Counted from the first letter of the stretch, positions 34,033 to 43,964 are shown. The stretch: DNA of 64,000 bases from an uncultured Anaerolineae bacterium (GCA_905479495.1 CAJQMR010000005.1:248001-312000); one strand, 5' to 3'. Notes: generated from the sequence alone by a model not told the origin. Program-made: numbers and translations.

Positions 34033-34082
34033 AGCACAACTGGTAAACGGACGAAATAGAAAACAATCTTACCAGTTGTGCT
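34033..34082. repeat. Perfect 14-bp inverted repeat between mrdA and the phosphomutase gene
   Basis: AGCACAACTGGTAA (34033-34046) and its exact reverse complement (34069-34082) with a 22-base loop. There is no T-run, so it is more likely a processing or stability hairpin than a terminator. Confidence 0.75.
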
Positions 34083-34115
34083 TTAGATTTTTGAGGTGGT
34101 TAATTTGCAAATGGT

Positions 34116-36539
34116 TCAGTTGCGCTGCACTGAACTCAGTAAGTCGGGTGGCATAACAGGGTTGAAGCTCAGCGAATTACAGACTCTGGTATCGCTTTCT
34201 TCAATTTCGGCCGTATCGGCCGCGCCGGTAAAGGCAGCATATTGGCCCAGGCCAAAGTAAGCGGCCATCACATTACAGGCTACCGGTGCTGCCCATTGCG
34301 ACCCTTCTCCACCGTGGTACAAAAAGGCGGCCACTACGATCTCTGGCTCATCAAACGGAGCATACCCTACATACCAGGAGTGTGTGGGCAAAATGCGTCG
34401 GTTTAAGATGTCATCAAAGCTGCACCAGCCTTTCTCAATGGCGATGTTGTCACAGAATTCGGCCGTTCCTGTTTTACCAGCAGTTGTTATGCCAAACGGC
34501 TCCAGCCAATCCACATAAGTAGCCCCAGTGTAAAAGGTCTCCTCATCAATAAAGGTATTTACCAGGCGCATCCCCTCGGCAATAGTGCCCAGATGTTCCC
34601 GATCGACATCGACTGCGTTAATCACTTCTGGCTGGTAAATATAGTTGCCATTGGCGTCGAAGCGCACATTGAGGGAGGGATCGTCCAATGGGTTGCCATT
34701 TGCGTCTGTCAGGATGGTACGGCCGTCTGCTCCCAACCGCGCCCGCGCCACAATCTGACTCTCATCATCTACAAACACAACATTGCCCTCGGCATCCGTC
34801 ATGTGATGAATAATGGAAGGACGATACAAAAAGCCACCATTGGCTACCACGGCGGCCATTTGGGCCACTTGCATGGGCGAAGCAGTGAGAAAGCCTTGGC
34901 CAATACCCATATTGTAATCGTCACCCGTTGACCACGGTTCCCCGTAAACCCGTGCCTTCCAACCACGATCCGGTGGCAAGTCGCCAGCGGCTTCCAGGGG
35001 CAGCTCAATACCCTGCACGCGGCCAAAACCAAACTGGGACGCATAGCGTGAAAGCGTATCAATGCCCAATCCCTCTACAAATTCCCCATCTTGGTCAAAG
35101 CCGCCACTAATTTTGTAGTAATAAATATCACAGGAGTTGGCCAGACCGGTAATGGCGTTCATCAACCCATGCCCTTCGCGGAACCAACAGACAAAAAGCT
35201 GGCCAGGACGACCGGGATCGTTTTCGGCATAGCGATTGGCAATGGTAATTTCGCCTGAACCCAAAATCAGCCGGGAAGCGGTAACCGTACCTTCCTGGAG
35301 GGAAGCCGACCCGGGCACAATTTTGAAGGTGGACCCTGGCGGATAAATACTGCTCACCGCATGATTCACAAACGGTTGGTACACGCTGCGAGACTGGGTT
35401 AGATAATATTCCACAGGCACTTCTGTCTGGAAACGGTTATTGTCAAAGCCGGGCAGGCTAACCATCGCCAAAACTTCCCCCGTTTGCGGGTTTAGCACCA
35501 CCACAGCCCCTTGCTGTACCTCCACAAATGATTCTTGCCCGGTAATTGGGTCTCGTGAAGGTACAAGTTCACGCTGCTCCATCGCCTGGCGTAAAATTTC
35601 TGTGGCCATGATTTGTAAGTCAATGTCCAGGGTGAGGTGCAAATTGAGTCCAGCCGTTGGCTCGATTTCTGAGCCGATTTGGCGCAGTTCGCGCCCGGTC
35701 CAATCTACCTCAATTTGGCGTTCCCCTTTGGTCCCGGCCATCTCAATTTCCATGGAAGATTCCAGTCCAGCCCAACCCACGCGATCGTCACGCTGGTAGC
35801 CCCGACCCAGGTTGAGCCAATTTTCGTTGGGCAATGGCCCCATAAAACCGATGATTGGTGCAGTGTATTCGGCCGTGGGGTAGTAGCGCAGTGGTTCAGG
35901 AATGACGCGAACGCCGGGCAAAAAGATGCTTTCTTGCTCAATGGTGTAAGCTTCGGTAATGGGAATCCCTGAAGTGATGACGGCGGGAATGTATTGCAGC
36001 GGCGTATTAATTCGTACAATCTCGGCAATGCTGTCTGGCAGCTGGGGTACCACGCCTGCATTGGCCAAAGTTTCCTCTCCCGAGACGCCATAAATTTGTG
36101 CCAGGCGCGTGTAAGTTTCTACCAATTCGGGATTGGCGGCTTCAATGAGCGCCTGTTGCTCAACGGTATTTGTTACCGGCACACCGGTGAGCAGCGAGAG
36201 ACGTTCGTAGATGGCCTGGAGTTCGTTTTCGTCATCGGGCAAAAAGGTGGGGGTGATGGTGACGTTGAAGCTGGGAATGTTGATCGCGAGCGGGTCGCCA
36301 TCGCGATCAAAGATAACGCCACGGGGGGCATCGTTGCGCAAAATAGCAAATTGGTTTTCCTGGGCCAGCGCTTGAAGATTGCTACCTTCTGTTTGTTGAA
36401 TCCAGTAAACTCGGTAAAGTAGCAGTCCTAAAATAGCGACAACAGCTATACGAAAGAAAAAGAGGCGGCCGCGCAGGCCAAAATCTTCTTTTTCTAACTC
36501 TTCTAAATCTTCTACGCGGTCCCAACCTATTCGTGACAT
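34116..36539 (-). CDS. mrdA: Penicillin-binding protein 2 (elongation transpeptidase)
   Basis: Cross-links peptidoglycan during cell elongation as partner of MreBCD. It has one transmembrane helix (about 25-45), a dimerisation/pedestal domain, and the transpeptidase domain. The active-site serine is Ser403 in GSTFK; SCD (LANSCDIYYY) and KTG (Lys689 in AGKTGTAEF) complete it. At 807 residues it is longer than most PBP2 (about 600-650), with extra sequence in the pedestal and between the SxN and KTG motifs. It follows mreB, mreC and mreD in that order on the minus strand. The start at 36539 is preceded by AGGAAAC. Confidence 0.93.
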   Translation of the reverse strand: MSRIGWDRVEDLEELEKEDFGLRGRLFFFRIAVVAILGLLLYRVYWIQQTEGSNLQALAQENQFAILRNDAPRGVIFDRDGDPLAINIPSFNVTITPTFLPDDENELQAIYERLSLLTGVPVTNTVEQQALIEAANPELVETYTRLAQIYGVSGEETLANAGVVPQLPDSIAEIVRINTPLQYIPAVITSGIPITEAYTIEQESIFLPGVRVIPEPLRYYPTAEYTAPIIGFMGPLPNENWLNLGRGYQRDDRVGWAGLESSMEIEMAGTKGERQIEVDWTGRELRQIGSEIEPTAGLNLHLTLDIDLQIMATEILRQAMEQRELVPSRDPITGQESFVEVQQGAVVVLNPQTGEVLAMVSLPGFDNNRFQTEVPVEYYLTQSRSVYQPFVNHAVSSIYPPGSTFKIVPGSASLQEGTVTASRLILGSGEITIANRYAENDPGRPGQLFVCWFREGHGLMNAITGLANSCDIYYYKISGGFDQDGEFVEGLGIDTLSRYASQFGFGRVQGIELPLEAAGDLPPDRGWKARVYGEPWSTGDDYNMGIGQGFLTASPMQVAQMAAVVANGGFLYRPSIIHHMTDAEGNVVFVDDESQIVARARLGADGRTILTDANGNPLDDPSLNVRFDANGNYIYQPEVINAVDVDREHLGTIAEGMRLVNTFIDEETFYTGATYVDWLEPFGITTAGKTGTAEFCDNIAIEKGWCSFDDILNRRILPTHSWYVGYAPFDEPEIVVAAFLYHGGEGSQWAAPVACNVMAAYFGLGQYAAFTGAADTAEIEESDTRVCNSLSFNPVMPPDLLSSVQRN

Positions 36540-36544
36540 AGTTG

Positions 36545-36600
36545 TTTCCTTACCGTTTAACGCAAAGACGCAGATTCGCGGAGTTAACAGTCTTCGCTTC
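36545..36600. repeat. Intergenic CGCAGATTCGCGG repeat copy
   Basis: AACGCAAAGACGCAGATTCGCGGAGTTAAC lies in the gap between mreD and mrdA. It is an imperfect palindrome of the CGCAGAT family. Confidence 0.55.
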
Positions 36601-36668
36601 TCTACCTCTTCGGGCTAAGTTTCGTTCATTCATGGTCGTGCATCCCATGCAAGTCCTTCCCTGAAAAT

Positions 36669-37169
36669 TTAAAGTTGTACCCGACGCGGCCGTACGGTCC
36701 GGTTAATGAAGTAAAGCAGCCAATAGATCGGCAAGATAGCCAGAATGTGAAGCAGCAGGATGTTTGGCAATAGAATGATGCTTTGAAAGTCGGCAATGGT
36801 GCCAAACAGGCGCAGCAGCACAAGCTCTACGATAAAACTGATCACGGTTGCCAGGCCAGCCAGTGCCACAGGCAGCAGCAGTCGGCTGGCAGGCAGTGCC
36901 TGGGTTGTCCAGATAACGGCCGTAATCGCCACCATAAACGCCAATGACGACACGCCCACTGGCGAAATCGAGAATAGATCCGTGAACACACCGGCAAAAA
37001 ATGCCCAAACCGCCCCTTCTTCAACGCCATACAGCAGCCCCCAGGCCAGAGCCACAAGAAAGGCTAGCTGTGGTGTGGTGCCCAAAATAGGGAAATGGGG
37101 CAGAACGGCCGTTTCCACCAAGCCCAACAGAAGCATCAACGGAATTGCTAGATAAATAGAAACAGTCAT
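36669..37169 (-). CDS. mreD: Rod shape-determining protein MreD
   Basis: A 166-residue membrane protein with five to six hydrophobic helices, the normal size of MreD. The sequence is poorly conserved in this family, and the call rests on size, topology and position. It starts one base after the mreC stop and precedes mrdA. It helps recruit the elongation complex to the membrane. The motif AWGLLYGVEEGAVWAFFAG in the second and third helices is typical of MreD. Confidence 0.88.
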   Translation of the reverse strand: MTVSIYLAIPLMLLLGLVETAVLPHFPILGTTPQLAFLVALAWGLLYGVEEGAVWAFFAGVFTDLFSISPVGVSSLAFMVAITAVIWTTQALPASRLLLPVALAGLATVISFIVELVLLRLFGTIADFQSIILLPNILLLHILAILPIYWLLYFINRTVRPRRVQL

Positions 37170-38030
37170 CTAATTCTCTGTGGGACTCTCAAATACAGAG
37201 GTATCAATCGGGTTAAAATCTATGATGACAAACACAATTTCCATGGTGTCAAAATCTGTGGCCGGCTGCACAATGGCTTGCTGAAACAACTCCGCCTCGT
37301 TTCGATCGATTTGCACCACGCGGCCAATCACAATATCTTGCGGAAAATCACCGCCCAGGCCGGAGGTTAGCACCGCTTCACCCAGTTCCAGCTGAAACTT
37401 GAGATCGATCCAATCGACAATTAAATCTCCAGTTGCACCACGCCCCTTCAGACTGCCCGTGGCCCGGGAGGTACCCAACCGCACCGGGATGGCGCTGGCG
37501 TTGTCGGTGATCAGAATGACCTGGGCTGAGTTTTGCGTGGTGCGAAAGATGCGCCCAATAAGCCCGCGTGCGCTTTCTACCGGCATGCCCACCCGTAAGC
37601 CATCATCCGACCCTTTGTCGATGATGATGCTGCGTACAGCAGGGCTGGTGTCGTAACCAATGACGTTGGCGGTTTGGCGGCGCAGCTCCGGGGTTTGGCG
37701 GGCGCGGTTAAACAAGTCTTGCAAAATTTGCCATTCGCCCTGAATTTCTCGCAGCTCTTCATTTTCGCGTTCTAAAGCATCCAGTTGGGTTTGCAGGGCA
37801 TCAATTTCAGCGCGGGCCTCGTCTAAATCGCGGGGACCAGAGAGCGCATCGGCAAGGGTATCGGTTTGGCTAGAGGTCCAGCCAGCAACGGCCGTTAGCG
37901 GGTCTTGCATAAACCCAAACAAAAGATCCAAATTGCCGGTGCTATCTAAAACACTCAATAAAATAGAGACTCCCACCAGGATGGCCACCGTCGTCCAGCG
38001 AATCCTGCGTTGGGTATCGTTTAAGTTCAT
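37170..38030 (-). CDS. mreC: Rod shape-determining protein MreC
   Basis: A 286-residue bitopic protein: one helix near 14-33, a coiled coil (about 65-105, rich in Glu/Leu/Asp), then the beta-barrel domain. GIIDKGSDDGLRVGMPV-like sequence (IIIDKGSDDGLRVGMPV) and GLIGRI, then SGLGGDFPQDIVIGRV, are MreC signatures. It links MreB inside the cell to PBP2 outside. The start at 38030 has a poor ribosome site. The gap from mreB (about 160 bp) is filled by a repeat tract, so mreB and mreCD-mrdA may not be strictly one operon. Confidence 0.95.
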   Translation of the reverse strand: MNLNDTQRRIRWTTVAILVGVSILLSVLDSTGNLDLLFGFMQDPLTAVAGWTSSQTDTLADALSGPRDLDEARAEIDALQTQLDALERENEELREIQGEWQILQDLFNRARQTPELRRQTANVIGYDTSPAVRSIIIDKGSDDGLRVGMPVESARGLIGRIFRTTQNSAQVILITDNASAIPVRLGTSRATGSLKGRGATGDLIVDWIDLKFQLELGEAVLTSGLGGDFPQDIVIGRVVQIDRNEAELFQQAIVQPATDFDTMEIVFVIIDFNPIDTSVFESPTEN

Positions 38031-38040
38031 GATGATTGGT

Positions 38041-38175
38041 AATCAGTGTGTTAGTGATCAGTAATCAGTGAAAAGTAAAAAGTGATAAGTGAGCAGAGGA
38101 TAGCATAGAAGGATGAATGATAGCTGAGAGACAGGTGTTCTGGCGCTTACCGCTTACCGAATACTGATTACTGGC
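38041..38175. repeat. AGTGATCAGTAATCAGTG-type repeat tract between mreB and mreC
   Basis: TAATCAGTG-like words recur (AGTGATCAGTAATCAGTGAAAAGT, then AAAAGTGATAAGTG), and the complement appears at the end (AATACTGATTACTGG). It is the same family as at 17160-17232. Confidence 0.6.
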
Positions 38176-38189
38176 CTACTGAATACGAG

Positions 38190-39251
38190 CTAATGATGCG
38201 TGCTGCCCCGGTGTAGGCCAGTAAGTGAGCGTTCCCATAGTTCAATGTTTTCCAGCACACGTCCCGCCCCACGGGCTACGCAGGTCATGGCGTCTTCGGC
38301 CACCCAAACGCGCATCTTCACCATATCTTCAATTCGGTCAGCCAGGCCGCGAATTTGGGCACCTCCGCCTGCCAGACAGATGCCCACTTCCATCAGGTCC
38401 GCGACGAGTTCTGGCGGGGTATCGTCCAGGCAGTCTCGCACGGTATCAACGATGATATTGACGGAGGGCGACATTGCTTCACGCAGTTCGATACTGCTGA
38501 TTTCCACGGACTGTGGCAGGCCATTGATCAAGTTACGGCCGCGCAGCGTCATGGTGCGTTCTTCCGGCAGGGGAAAAGCAGAGCCAATGCCAATTTTGAC
38601 CCGTTCGGCCATGCGGTCACCAATGAGCAGATTGTATTTGTTGCGGGCGTACTGGATGATGTCTTCATCCATCTCGTCCCCCGCCACTCGGATGGAGCGG
38701 CTGACGACGATGCCGCCCATGGCAAAAACGGCTACTTCGGTGGTGCCACCGCCAATATCCACAATCATGCTGCCGCGCGTTTCATTCACGGGCAGCCCGG
38801 CCCCAATGGCCGCAGCGGTTGGCTCCTCAATGAGATGCGCTTCGCGGGCACCAGCGGAGATGGCGGCATCGTAAACGGCGCGCTTTTCCACCTCGGTGAC
38901 GCCGCTGGGGATGCCTACCACCACGCGAGGCCGAGGAAACGGCACAATCATTTGCTCATGTGCCTTGTCGATGAAATATTTGAGCATGGCTTCGGTGATT
39001 TCAAATTCGGAGATCACGCCATCGCGCAACGGCCGTATGGCGACAATGTCTGCGGGGGTGCGTCCTACCATTTCTCGTGCTTCGGCACCAATGGCCAGCG
39101 GCTGTCGGGTGCGCCGGTTAATGGCCACCCAGGATGGTTCGTTGATGACAATGCCTCGATCGCGAATATAGACCAGGGTGTTGGCTGTACCCAGATCGAT
39201 GCCGATGTCCAATGAAAATAGGCCCAAGAGCCAATCAAGTGGTCTAAACAA
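38190..39251 (-). CDS. mreB: Rod shape-determining protein MreB
   Basis: Bacterial actin that directs lateral wall synthesis. It has 353 residues. Phosphate 1 is DLGTANTLVY, phosphate 2 is DIGGGTTEVAV, and the adenosine loop is AGGGAQIRGL. EEPTAAAIGAGLP is the usual connecting motif. Translation begins with TTG at 39251 (MFRPLDWLLG), with AGGG at a suitable distance. The N-terminal PLDWLLGLFS could be an amphipathic membrane helix as in E. coli MreB. It heads the elongation cluster. TTGACA occurs on the minus strand at 39344-39349, a candidate -35 box. Confidence 0.96.
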   Translation of the reverse strand: MFRPLDWLLGLFSLDIGIDLGTANTLVYIRDRGIVINEPSWVAINRRTRQPLAIGAEAREMVGRTPADIVAIRPLRDGVISEFEITEAMLKYFIDKAHEQMIVPFPRPRVVVGIPSGVTEVEKRAVYDAAISAGAREAHLIEEPTAAAIGAGLPVNETRGSMIVDIGGGTTEVAVFAMGGIVVSRSIRVAGDEMDEDIIQYARNKYNLLIGDRMAERVKIGIGSAFPLPEERTMTLRGRNLINGLPQSVEISSIELREAMSPSVNIIVDTVRDCLDDTPPELVADLMEVGICLAGGGAQIRGLADRIEDMVKMRVWVAEDAMTCVARGAGRVLENIELWERSLTGLHRGSTHH

Positions 39252-39570
39252 TATTCCCTACTTTCTCCCTTCCGTGTGTTCGCCTTTTCGTTTAAATAAA
39301 GCTGACAGGTTTGCGCCACATACGGCAATTTCTAGATAAAATCTGTCAATACTTGATAAACAACTAAAGGTGAACCAGCCTAAAATTATACTCAACGCGT
39401 GACACATCACCAATTTTGCCTACAAAACAGTCACGCTTGCCCCTAAAATTTGTATAATTGCTTAGAATGGGATGAGCCAAACGGCCGTTTACGTGAAAAT
39501 GTTGGGAGAGTTTTGCCCATGCTGCGTACTATCAAGCATAACTAAACACAAAATGTAAGAGGTCTTTACA
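39252..39570. other. Divergent intergenic region between mreB and a conserved gene
   Basis: The gap contains a perfect TTGACA on the minus strand (39344-39349), about 95 bp before mreB, and a TATAAT on the plus strand (39453-39458). Neither has a good partner box at the correct distance. One ACGGCCGT is at 39480-39487. No gene is seen. Confidence 0.4.
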
Positions 39571-39984
39571 ATGGCAAACAAAGCGCTATTTCAAGATTTA
39601 ATTTATGATGAAGCAGGAAATCAGGTAGGAACGGCCGTTGTCGGGCATGACATCTTCTACGTGGTAGACGACGCTGGTTTCAAACGCCACATCGACGCCG
39701 ACCAGGTGGATCGGCAGGTGCTCAGCATCTTTTTGCAGCAGCTAGAAGAAAACAAAGACATTGCTGTAGAGCAGGCGCTGCGCATGATGGGCAAAGACGA
39801 TCTGTTCACCAAAGCGGCCCTCGACGCCCAGCTCAACAACATCGACATGGACCAGATCATTGCTCAAGGTATCCCCGCCCAGGCCCGCGACATGATGGGC
39901 ATGATGGGCCTCCGCATCACCATCAACTTTCATGGTGAGGTCATAGATATGGCCCAGCCCACCGCCCCCGACGATGAGTTCTAG
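39571..39984 (+). CDS. Conserved hypothetical protein, 137 residues
   Basis: I do not recognise this protein. It begins MANKALFQDLIYDEAGNQVG, with a small beta-like domain (GHDIFYVVDDAGFKRHID), and then helical sequence with many acidic residues (LEENKDIAVEQALRMMGKDD). There are no membrane segments. Twenty-five bases further starts a small membrane protein. AGAGG is located before the ATG. It is soluble, probably cytoplasmic, and its codon use matches its neighbours. The conserved look of the N-terminus, with paired Gly and Asp residues, argues for a real gene. Confidence 0.75.
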   Translation: MANKALFQDLIYDEAGNQVGTAVVGHDIFYVVDDAGFKRHIDADQVDRQVLSIFLQQLEENKDIAVEQALRMMGKDDLFTKAALDAQLNNIDMDQIIAQGIPAQARDMMGMMGLRITINFHGEVIDMAQPTAPDDEF

Positions 39985-39999
39985 CTTGAGGGGCAGAGC

Positions 40000-40521
40000 A
40001 TGATCAAGCTCAAAGGGGCTATTAGTGGGTTTGCTGGGGGGATGCTTGCCTGTTTATTTGGCACAGTTTTTCTTTGGCGAATTCTGCATCTGTTGAATGC
40101 AATTGTAGCGGTTTTTCAAGGAGAACAAATACCGGACTACCGGCCATTCTACACTTTGGAACAAGCTGGAGGAGTCTTGCTGATAGTAGGATTTTTCACC
40201 AGCGTAATTACTCTCATCCTTTGGGCAATAGCAGGTGCTGTTATGGGGCATTGGGCACAAAAACGTTGCTGGCAGCAAAAGAAAGTTTTTCGTAGCTGGT
40301 TAACATGGGGCATAAGTTTCGCAGTTATCTGTCTTGTTGCCTTTGTAATCCCCTTTTGGTCGGAAGGTTCTGTTAGTGATCTAGAATTTTTGAGGGTGGC
40401 TTTATTTTTATTTGTTTGGTGGACTGCTTGTGGGCTTAGTAGCGGCGCAGTCAGTGCCAAACTTTTCACCCGTTGGGTAGCATCCAATAAGCATCTGGCC
40501 GAACCGAATTTGTTTTCCTAA
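40000..40521 (+). CDS. Hypothetical four-helix membrane protein
   Basis: A 173-residue protein with four hydrophobic segments (about 7-35, 62-83, 103-120 and 133-152) and short charged loops. No family is recognised. It starts 15 bases after the previous gene and ends just before a phosphoribosyltransferase gene, so the three are probably co-transcribed. The composition is more A+T rich than neighbouring genes, and it contains no ACGGCCGT. The C-terminal end (about 150-173) is hydrophilic. Confidence 0.7.
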   Translation: MIKLKGAISGFAGGMLACLFGTVFLWRILHLLNAIVAVFQGEQIPDYRPFYTLEQAGGVLLIVGFFTSVITLILWAIAGAVMGHWAQKRCWQQKKVFRSWLTWGISFAVICLVAFVIPFWSEGSVSDLEFLRVALFLFVWWTACGLSSGAVSAKLFTRWVASNKHLAEPNLFS

Positions 40522-40530
40522 ACTTTTACG

Positions 40531-41127
40531 ATGACTCAAAAAAATTATGATTACTCGGATCGAGACGGTATCTGGCCCATTTCCTGGAATGATTTTCATG
40601 GAATTTGCCAGGCAATCGCGCTGGCGGTGGCCAAATTTGAGCCGGAGATCATCATTGCTATTGGGCGTGGCGGCTTTTACCCTGGCACGCTGATTGCCCA
40701 TTTGCTGCGCACAGAAATTTATCCGGTGCGCTTTACCCGCCGGGTGAATGATGTTGTCCTCCACGAAGCGCCACAATGGTTGCTAGACCCACCCGCTCTA
40801 GTCGAGGGTAAACGCATTCTCATTGTAGATGAGATTGCCAGTTCAGGAAAAACGTTAAGGGGTGTTTGTGAAAAGGTTGAGGAAATGGGGGCAGCCGCAG
40901 TGAAAACGGCCGTTCTCTACGCGCATACCTGGGGAGCTGACATTCCCGACTACATTGGCCTCATCAGCGATGCCCTGTTGCTAAATCCGTGGGATCGAGA
41001 AGTAGTGGTAAACGGCCGTCTTCAGTTCCACCCCGAATATGAAGAAGCACTAACCAAACAAGGTCTTACCGCAGACGATGCTTTACGCATTCCGGCAACA
41101 CCTATTACTTTAGCCAAAGTACCCTGA
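40531..41127 (+). CDS. Phosphoribosyltransferase family protein
   Basis: A 198-residue protein of the type I phosphoribosyltransferase fold. The PRPP-binding motif is ILIVDEIASSGKTL, preceded by the GRGGFYPG loop that binds pyrophosphate. The sequence is closest to the COG2236 group of purine/xanthine-type transferases or related regulators. The N-terminal hood, DYSDRDGIWPISWNDF, differs from Hpt and Gpt. The base or nucleoside used cannot be told. Gap to the upstream membrane gene is nine bases. The C-terminal 30 residues are charged. Confidence 0.87.
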   Translation: MTQKNYDYSDRDGIWPISWNDFHGICQAIALAVAKFEPEIIIAIGRGGFYPGTLIAHLLRTEIYPVRFTRRVNDVVLHEAPQWLLDPPALVEGKRILIVDEIASSGKTLRGVCEKVEEMGAAAVKTAVLYAHTWGADIPDYIGLISDALLLNPWDREVVVNGRLQFHPEYEEALTKQGLTADDALRIPATPITLAKVP

Positions 41128-41131
41128 AAAT

Positions 41132-42547
41132 TTAGTAAGCACCGCGACCGAAGAGGGAGTGGGGAATAGTTTGTAACAAAATGCGGATGTCCAGCGCCAG
41201 CGACCAGTTTTCGATGTAATAAATATCTAGCAGGCACAGTTCGTCAAAGGTCAGGTCGGAACGGCCGCTTACCTGCCATAGCCCCGTAATTCCCCCAATC
41301 ACACTCAGGCGCTGTTTGTGCCACGGTTTGTACGCCGCCACCTCTTCCGCCAGCGGCGGGCGCGGCCCGACCAGGCTCATTTGCCCCAGCAGCACGTTGT
41401 ACAGTTGGGGCAGCTCATCCAGGCTCAGGCGGCGAATAAAACGGCCGATTCGCGTCATGCGGGGATCATCTTTTATTTTGAAGAGGGGGCCATCTGCCTG
41501 ATTGTACTGTTTGAGCGATTCTTTGCGCTCATCGGCATCCACCACCATAGAGCGGAATTTGTACATGGGAAAGGAACGGCCGTTTTTCCCCACGCGCATT
41601 GCCTTATAGATCACCGGACCTGGCGAATCTAGCTTGATAGCCAGAGCAATCAGCCCCATCACCAGCAGCGCCGGGATGCTCCCCACCAGGATGACAACCA
41701 AATCAAGCAGCCGCTTGGCCACCTGTTGAACTCGATTAATGCCCACGTCGCGCACGGCCAACGTGGGAATACCGCCCATGTTGTTGAACTCCACCCGATT
41801 CATGCTTAATTGCAGTAAATCTGGCACGACTTGGGCTTTAACGCTGTGCTGCTGGCAAACGTGCAGCAGTTGAGAAATTTGCTGGTGCATCTCCCCTGGT
41901 AAAGCAATGAAGACGGTGTGTAGTTTCGGCCGTTCCGCCATGGTTTTGGCTAAATCGGCAAAAGTGCCCAGGTTAGGAATACGCCCCAGGCCAATATTAT
42001 TTTCGCTTAGACCATCGTGCAGATAACCTACGGCCTGGTAGCCTAAATCTGGCCGGGCCAGCAGCGTGCGGATAAGGCTGCGCCCCACCTCGCCAGAGCC
42101 AATCACCAACACCCGGTCAGCCAAAATGCCGCGTTGATACAGCAAGTTGAGCACAAAGCGGCGCAACAATCTCGCGCTGCCAATCAGGGTTACAATGGCC
42201 AGGAAGGCCCAAAAATACATCAGCCGGGAGAATGGCGTGGGCTGCACAAAAAAGGCAATCATGCTGAGCAACCCAATGCCTGCGGCTACCGCGTAAACGA
42301 TGCGCGATAGTTCATCGACCCAAAATTCGCCCCGCTTGCGTCGCCAAACGCGTACCTGAGCAAAGGTAAAGATGAGCAGGATGTCGAGCAGCAGCAGCTG
42401 CCCCAAATAATCGGAGAATGGTTCCAGAAAGGTGATGGGTCGGAGCCACTGCCATTTGTAGCGAATGACGTAAGCCAGGGCGAAGCCGCCGTTGAATAAC
42501 AGCAGGTCGCTCAAAATAGTGGCAAACCGAATTCTTTGATGACTCAT
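41132..42547 (-). CDS. Polyprenyl-phosphate sugar phosphotransferase (WcaJ/WbaP-like)
   Basis: Transfers a sugar phosphate from a nucleotide sugar to undecaprenyl phosphate, the first step of exopolysaccharide or O-unit synthesis. It is 471 residues. Four to five N-terminal helices, then a Rossmann-like NAD-binding region ([14 protein letters not shown], about 147-160), one more helix near 285 and the conserved catalytic domain with [20 protein letters not shown] and DELPQLYNV. WcaJ and WbaP differ in preference (glucose vs galactose); not decidable here. It starts a polysaccharide cluster together with a GT4 gene. Confidence 0.93.
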   Translation of the reverse strand: MSHQRIRFATILSDLLLFNGGFALAYVIRYKWQWLRPITFLEPFSDYLGQLLLLDILLIFTFAQVRVWRRKRGEFWVDELSRIVYAVAAGIGLLSMIAFFVQPTPFSRLMYFWAFLAIVTLIGSARLLRRFVLNLLYQRGILADRVLVIGSGEVGRSLIRTLLARPDLGYQAVGYLHDGLSENNIGLGRIPNLGTFADLAKTMAERPKLHTVFIALPGEMHQQISQLLHVCQQHSVKAQVVPDLLQLSMNRVEFNNMGGIPTLAVRDVGINRVQQVAKRLLDLVVILVGSIPALLVMGLIALAIKLDSPGPVIYKAMRVGKNGRSFPMYKFRSMVVDADERKESLKQYNQADGPLFKIKDDPRMTRIGRFIRRLSLDELPQLYNVLLGQMSLVGPRPPLAEEVAAYKPWHKQRLSVIGGITGLWQVSGRSDLTFDELCLLDIYYIENWSLALDIRILLQTIPHSLFGRGAY

Positions 42548-42615
42548 TTTTTATCATGAGCCACAGAGAGAAATGAGAAAAATAGTCTAAACATTCTCTA
42601 TCTCCTCTGTGGCAA
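42548..42615. repeat. Intergenic CCACAGAG repeat copy
   Basis: GAGCCACAGAGAGAAATGAG and CTATCTCCTCTGTGGCAAAC are inverted arms between the two glycan genes, in the same family as the other CACAGAG tracts. Confidence 0.6.
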
Positions 42616-42617
42616 AC

Positions 42618-43784
42618 TCACAAATTTTGTAATGCGCGTTGGTAAACTTCGGCCGTTTCCCGGCCAGCGCGTTCCCACGAAAAAGATTGGGCATGCTCCA
42701 GCCCCTGTTGGCGTAATGTATCTTGTAAATCGGCGTTGGTTAAAACGGCCGTCATCTGTTCCACCAACGTTTCTCCATCATCAGGATCAAATAGCAGCCC
42801 GGCATCACCGACCGCCTCTGGGATGGATGAGCTGTTGGCGGCAATCACCGGCGTGCCACAGGCCATCGCTTCCAACACCGGCAGGCCAAATCCTTCATAA
42901 ACGGAAGGGAAAACCAACAGTTCCGCTGCGTTGTACCACAGCGGCAAATCGTCATCCGGCACATAGCCGGTAAAAACAACCCGCTCGGCCAGTCCTACTG
43001 CCTGCACTTGCCGGAAGATGTCATCGTACAGCCAGCCTTTGCCACCTACCAAAACCAACTTTAGTTCTGGATCGTCCAGGCGCGCCATCGCCTCGATGAG
43101 AACCGGGATGTTTTTGCGTGGCTGGAGTGTACCCACGTGTAACACAAAACGATCCAGATTGTGCTTTTGCCGAAAGGCCTGAACCGTTGCGGCGGGCAAG
43201 GGTTGGTAAACTGGGTCAACGCCTGGCACCACCACATCAATCTTGCGCAGGGGGACACCAAAAAATAGGTGTACGTCCTGACGGCTTGATTCTGAAATGG
43301 TAATGATGCGGCGGGCGCGGCGGCAGGAACGGCGCGTTTGGCTGCTTAAATACAGCCGCTGCAAAGTCGGAAACCGCTCTGGGAAATGGTAAAAGCTGAG
43401 ATCATACACGGTGATGACTGCCGGGCAAGTAGACAATAGCGGGGTGACAAAGGCCATGCTGTGCAGCAGCCCAATCGTATGCTGCCGTGTTTGCCAGGGC
43501 CAGACGACCTGCTCCCACAAGATACGCAGCAGGCGATTTTGGGTAGACAAGTGGCTAGAAACGGCCGTAATTCCCGGTAGATCTTCGAATAAATTTTTCT
43601 GTTGTGTAAAGACAACGTACGTTGGTTCACCCTCTTCCCAGGGTAGATGGCGCAAGACCTGAGCTATGTATTGGTGGATGCCGGCCCGTCGATAGCCGGC
43701 CTCCCCAGACAATAAATGGGCATTAATTCCCACTCTGCTTTGTCTAACACCACCGCTTGAACCAAAAGGCTGTTCAGACGGCAT
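42618..43784 (-). CDS. Glycosyltransferase family 4
   Basis: A 388-residue GT-B retaining glycosyltransferase. The N-terminal domain begins [10 protein letters not shown] with an AGIHQY nucleotide-sugar loop. The C-terminal domain has [13 protein letters not shown] and the family motif [21 protein letters not shown] (E of EX7E present). It is near WcaJ-type and GT2 genes, so it probably adds a mannose-like sugar to an exopolysaccharide. The start is set at 43784, but no ribosome site is seen; an internal GTG at the VGINAH stretch is an alternative. Confidence 0.93.
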   Translation of the reverse strand: MPSEQPFGSSGGVRQSRVGINAHLLSGEAGYRRAGIHQYIAQVLRHLPWEEGEPTYVVFTQQKNLFEDLPGITAVSSHLSTQNRLLRILWEQVVWPWQTRQHTIGLLHSMAFVTPLLSTCPAVITVYDLSFYHFPERFPTLQRLYLSSQTRRSCRRARRIITISESSRQDVHLFFGVPLRKIDVVVPGVDPVYQPLPAATVQAFRQKHNLDRFVLHVGTLQPRKNIPVLIEAMARLDDPELKLVLVGGKGWLYDDIFRQVQAVGLAERVVFTGYVPDDDLPLWYNAAELLVFPSVYEGFGLPVLEAMACGTPVIAANSSSIPEAVGDAGLLFDPDDGETLVEQMTAVLTNADLQDTLRQQGLEHAQSFSWERAGRETAEVYQRALQNL

Positions 43785-43964
43785 AACGCGAAATTATAGC
43801 TTATCCCCAAATGAGCAGCGAAATGCGAGCCCCTCTCTCGACAATCGCCACGCAGTTGCCACTCACTTGACGCTCATTTTGGCCTATGGTAGACTGCGTT
43901 ATGTTTACTCATAATTAACATAAGAACAAGTTATTTCCTTAAAATAAAAAGGTAGGAGAATCCT

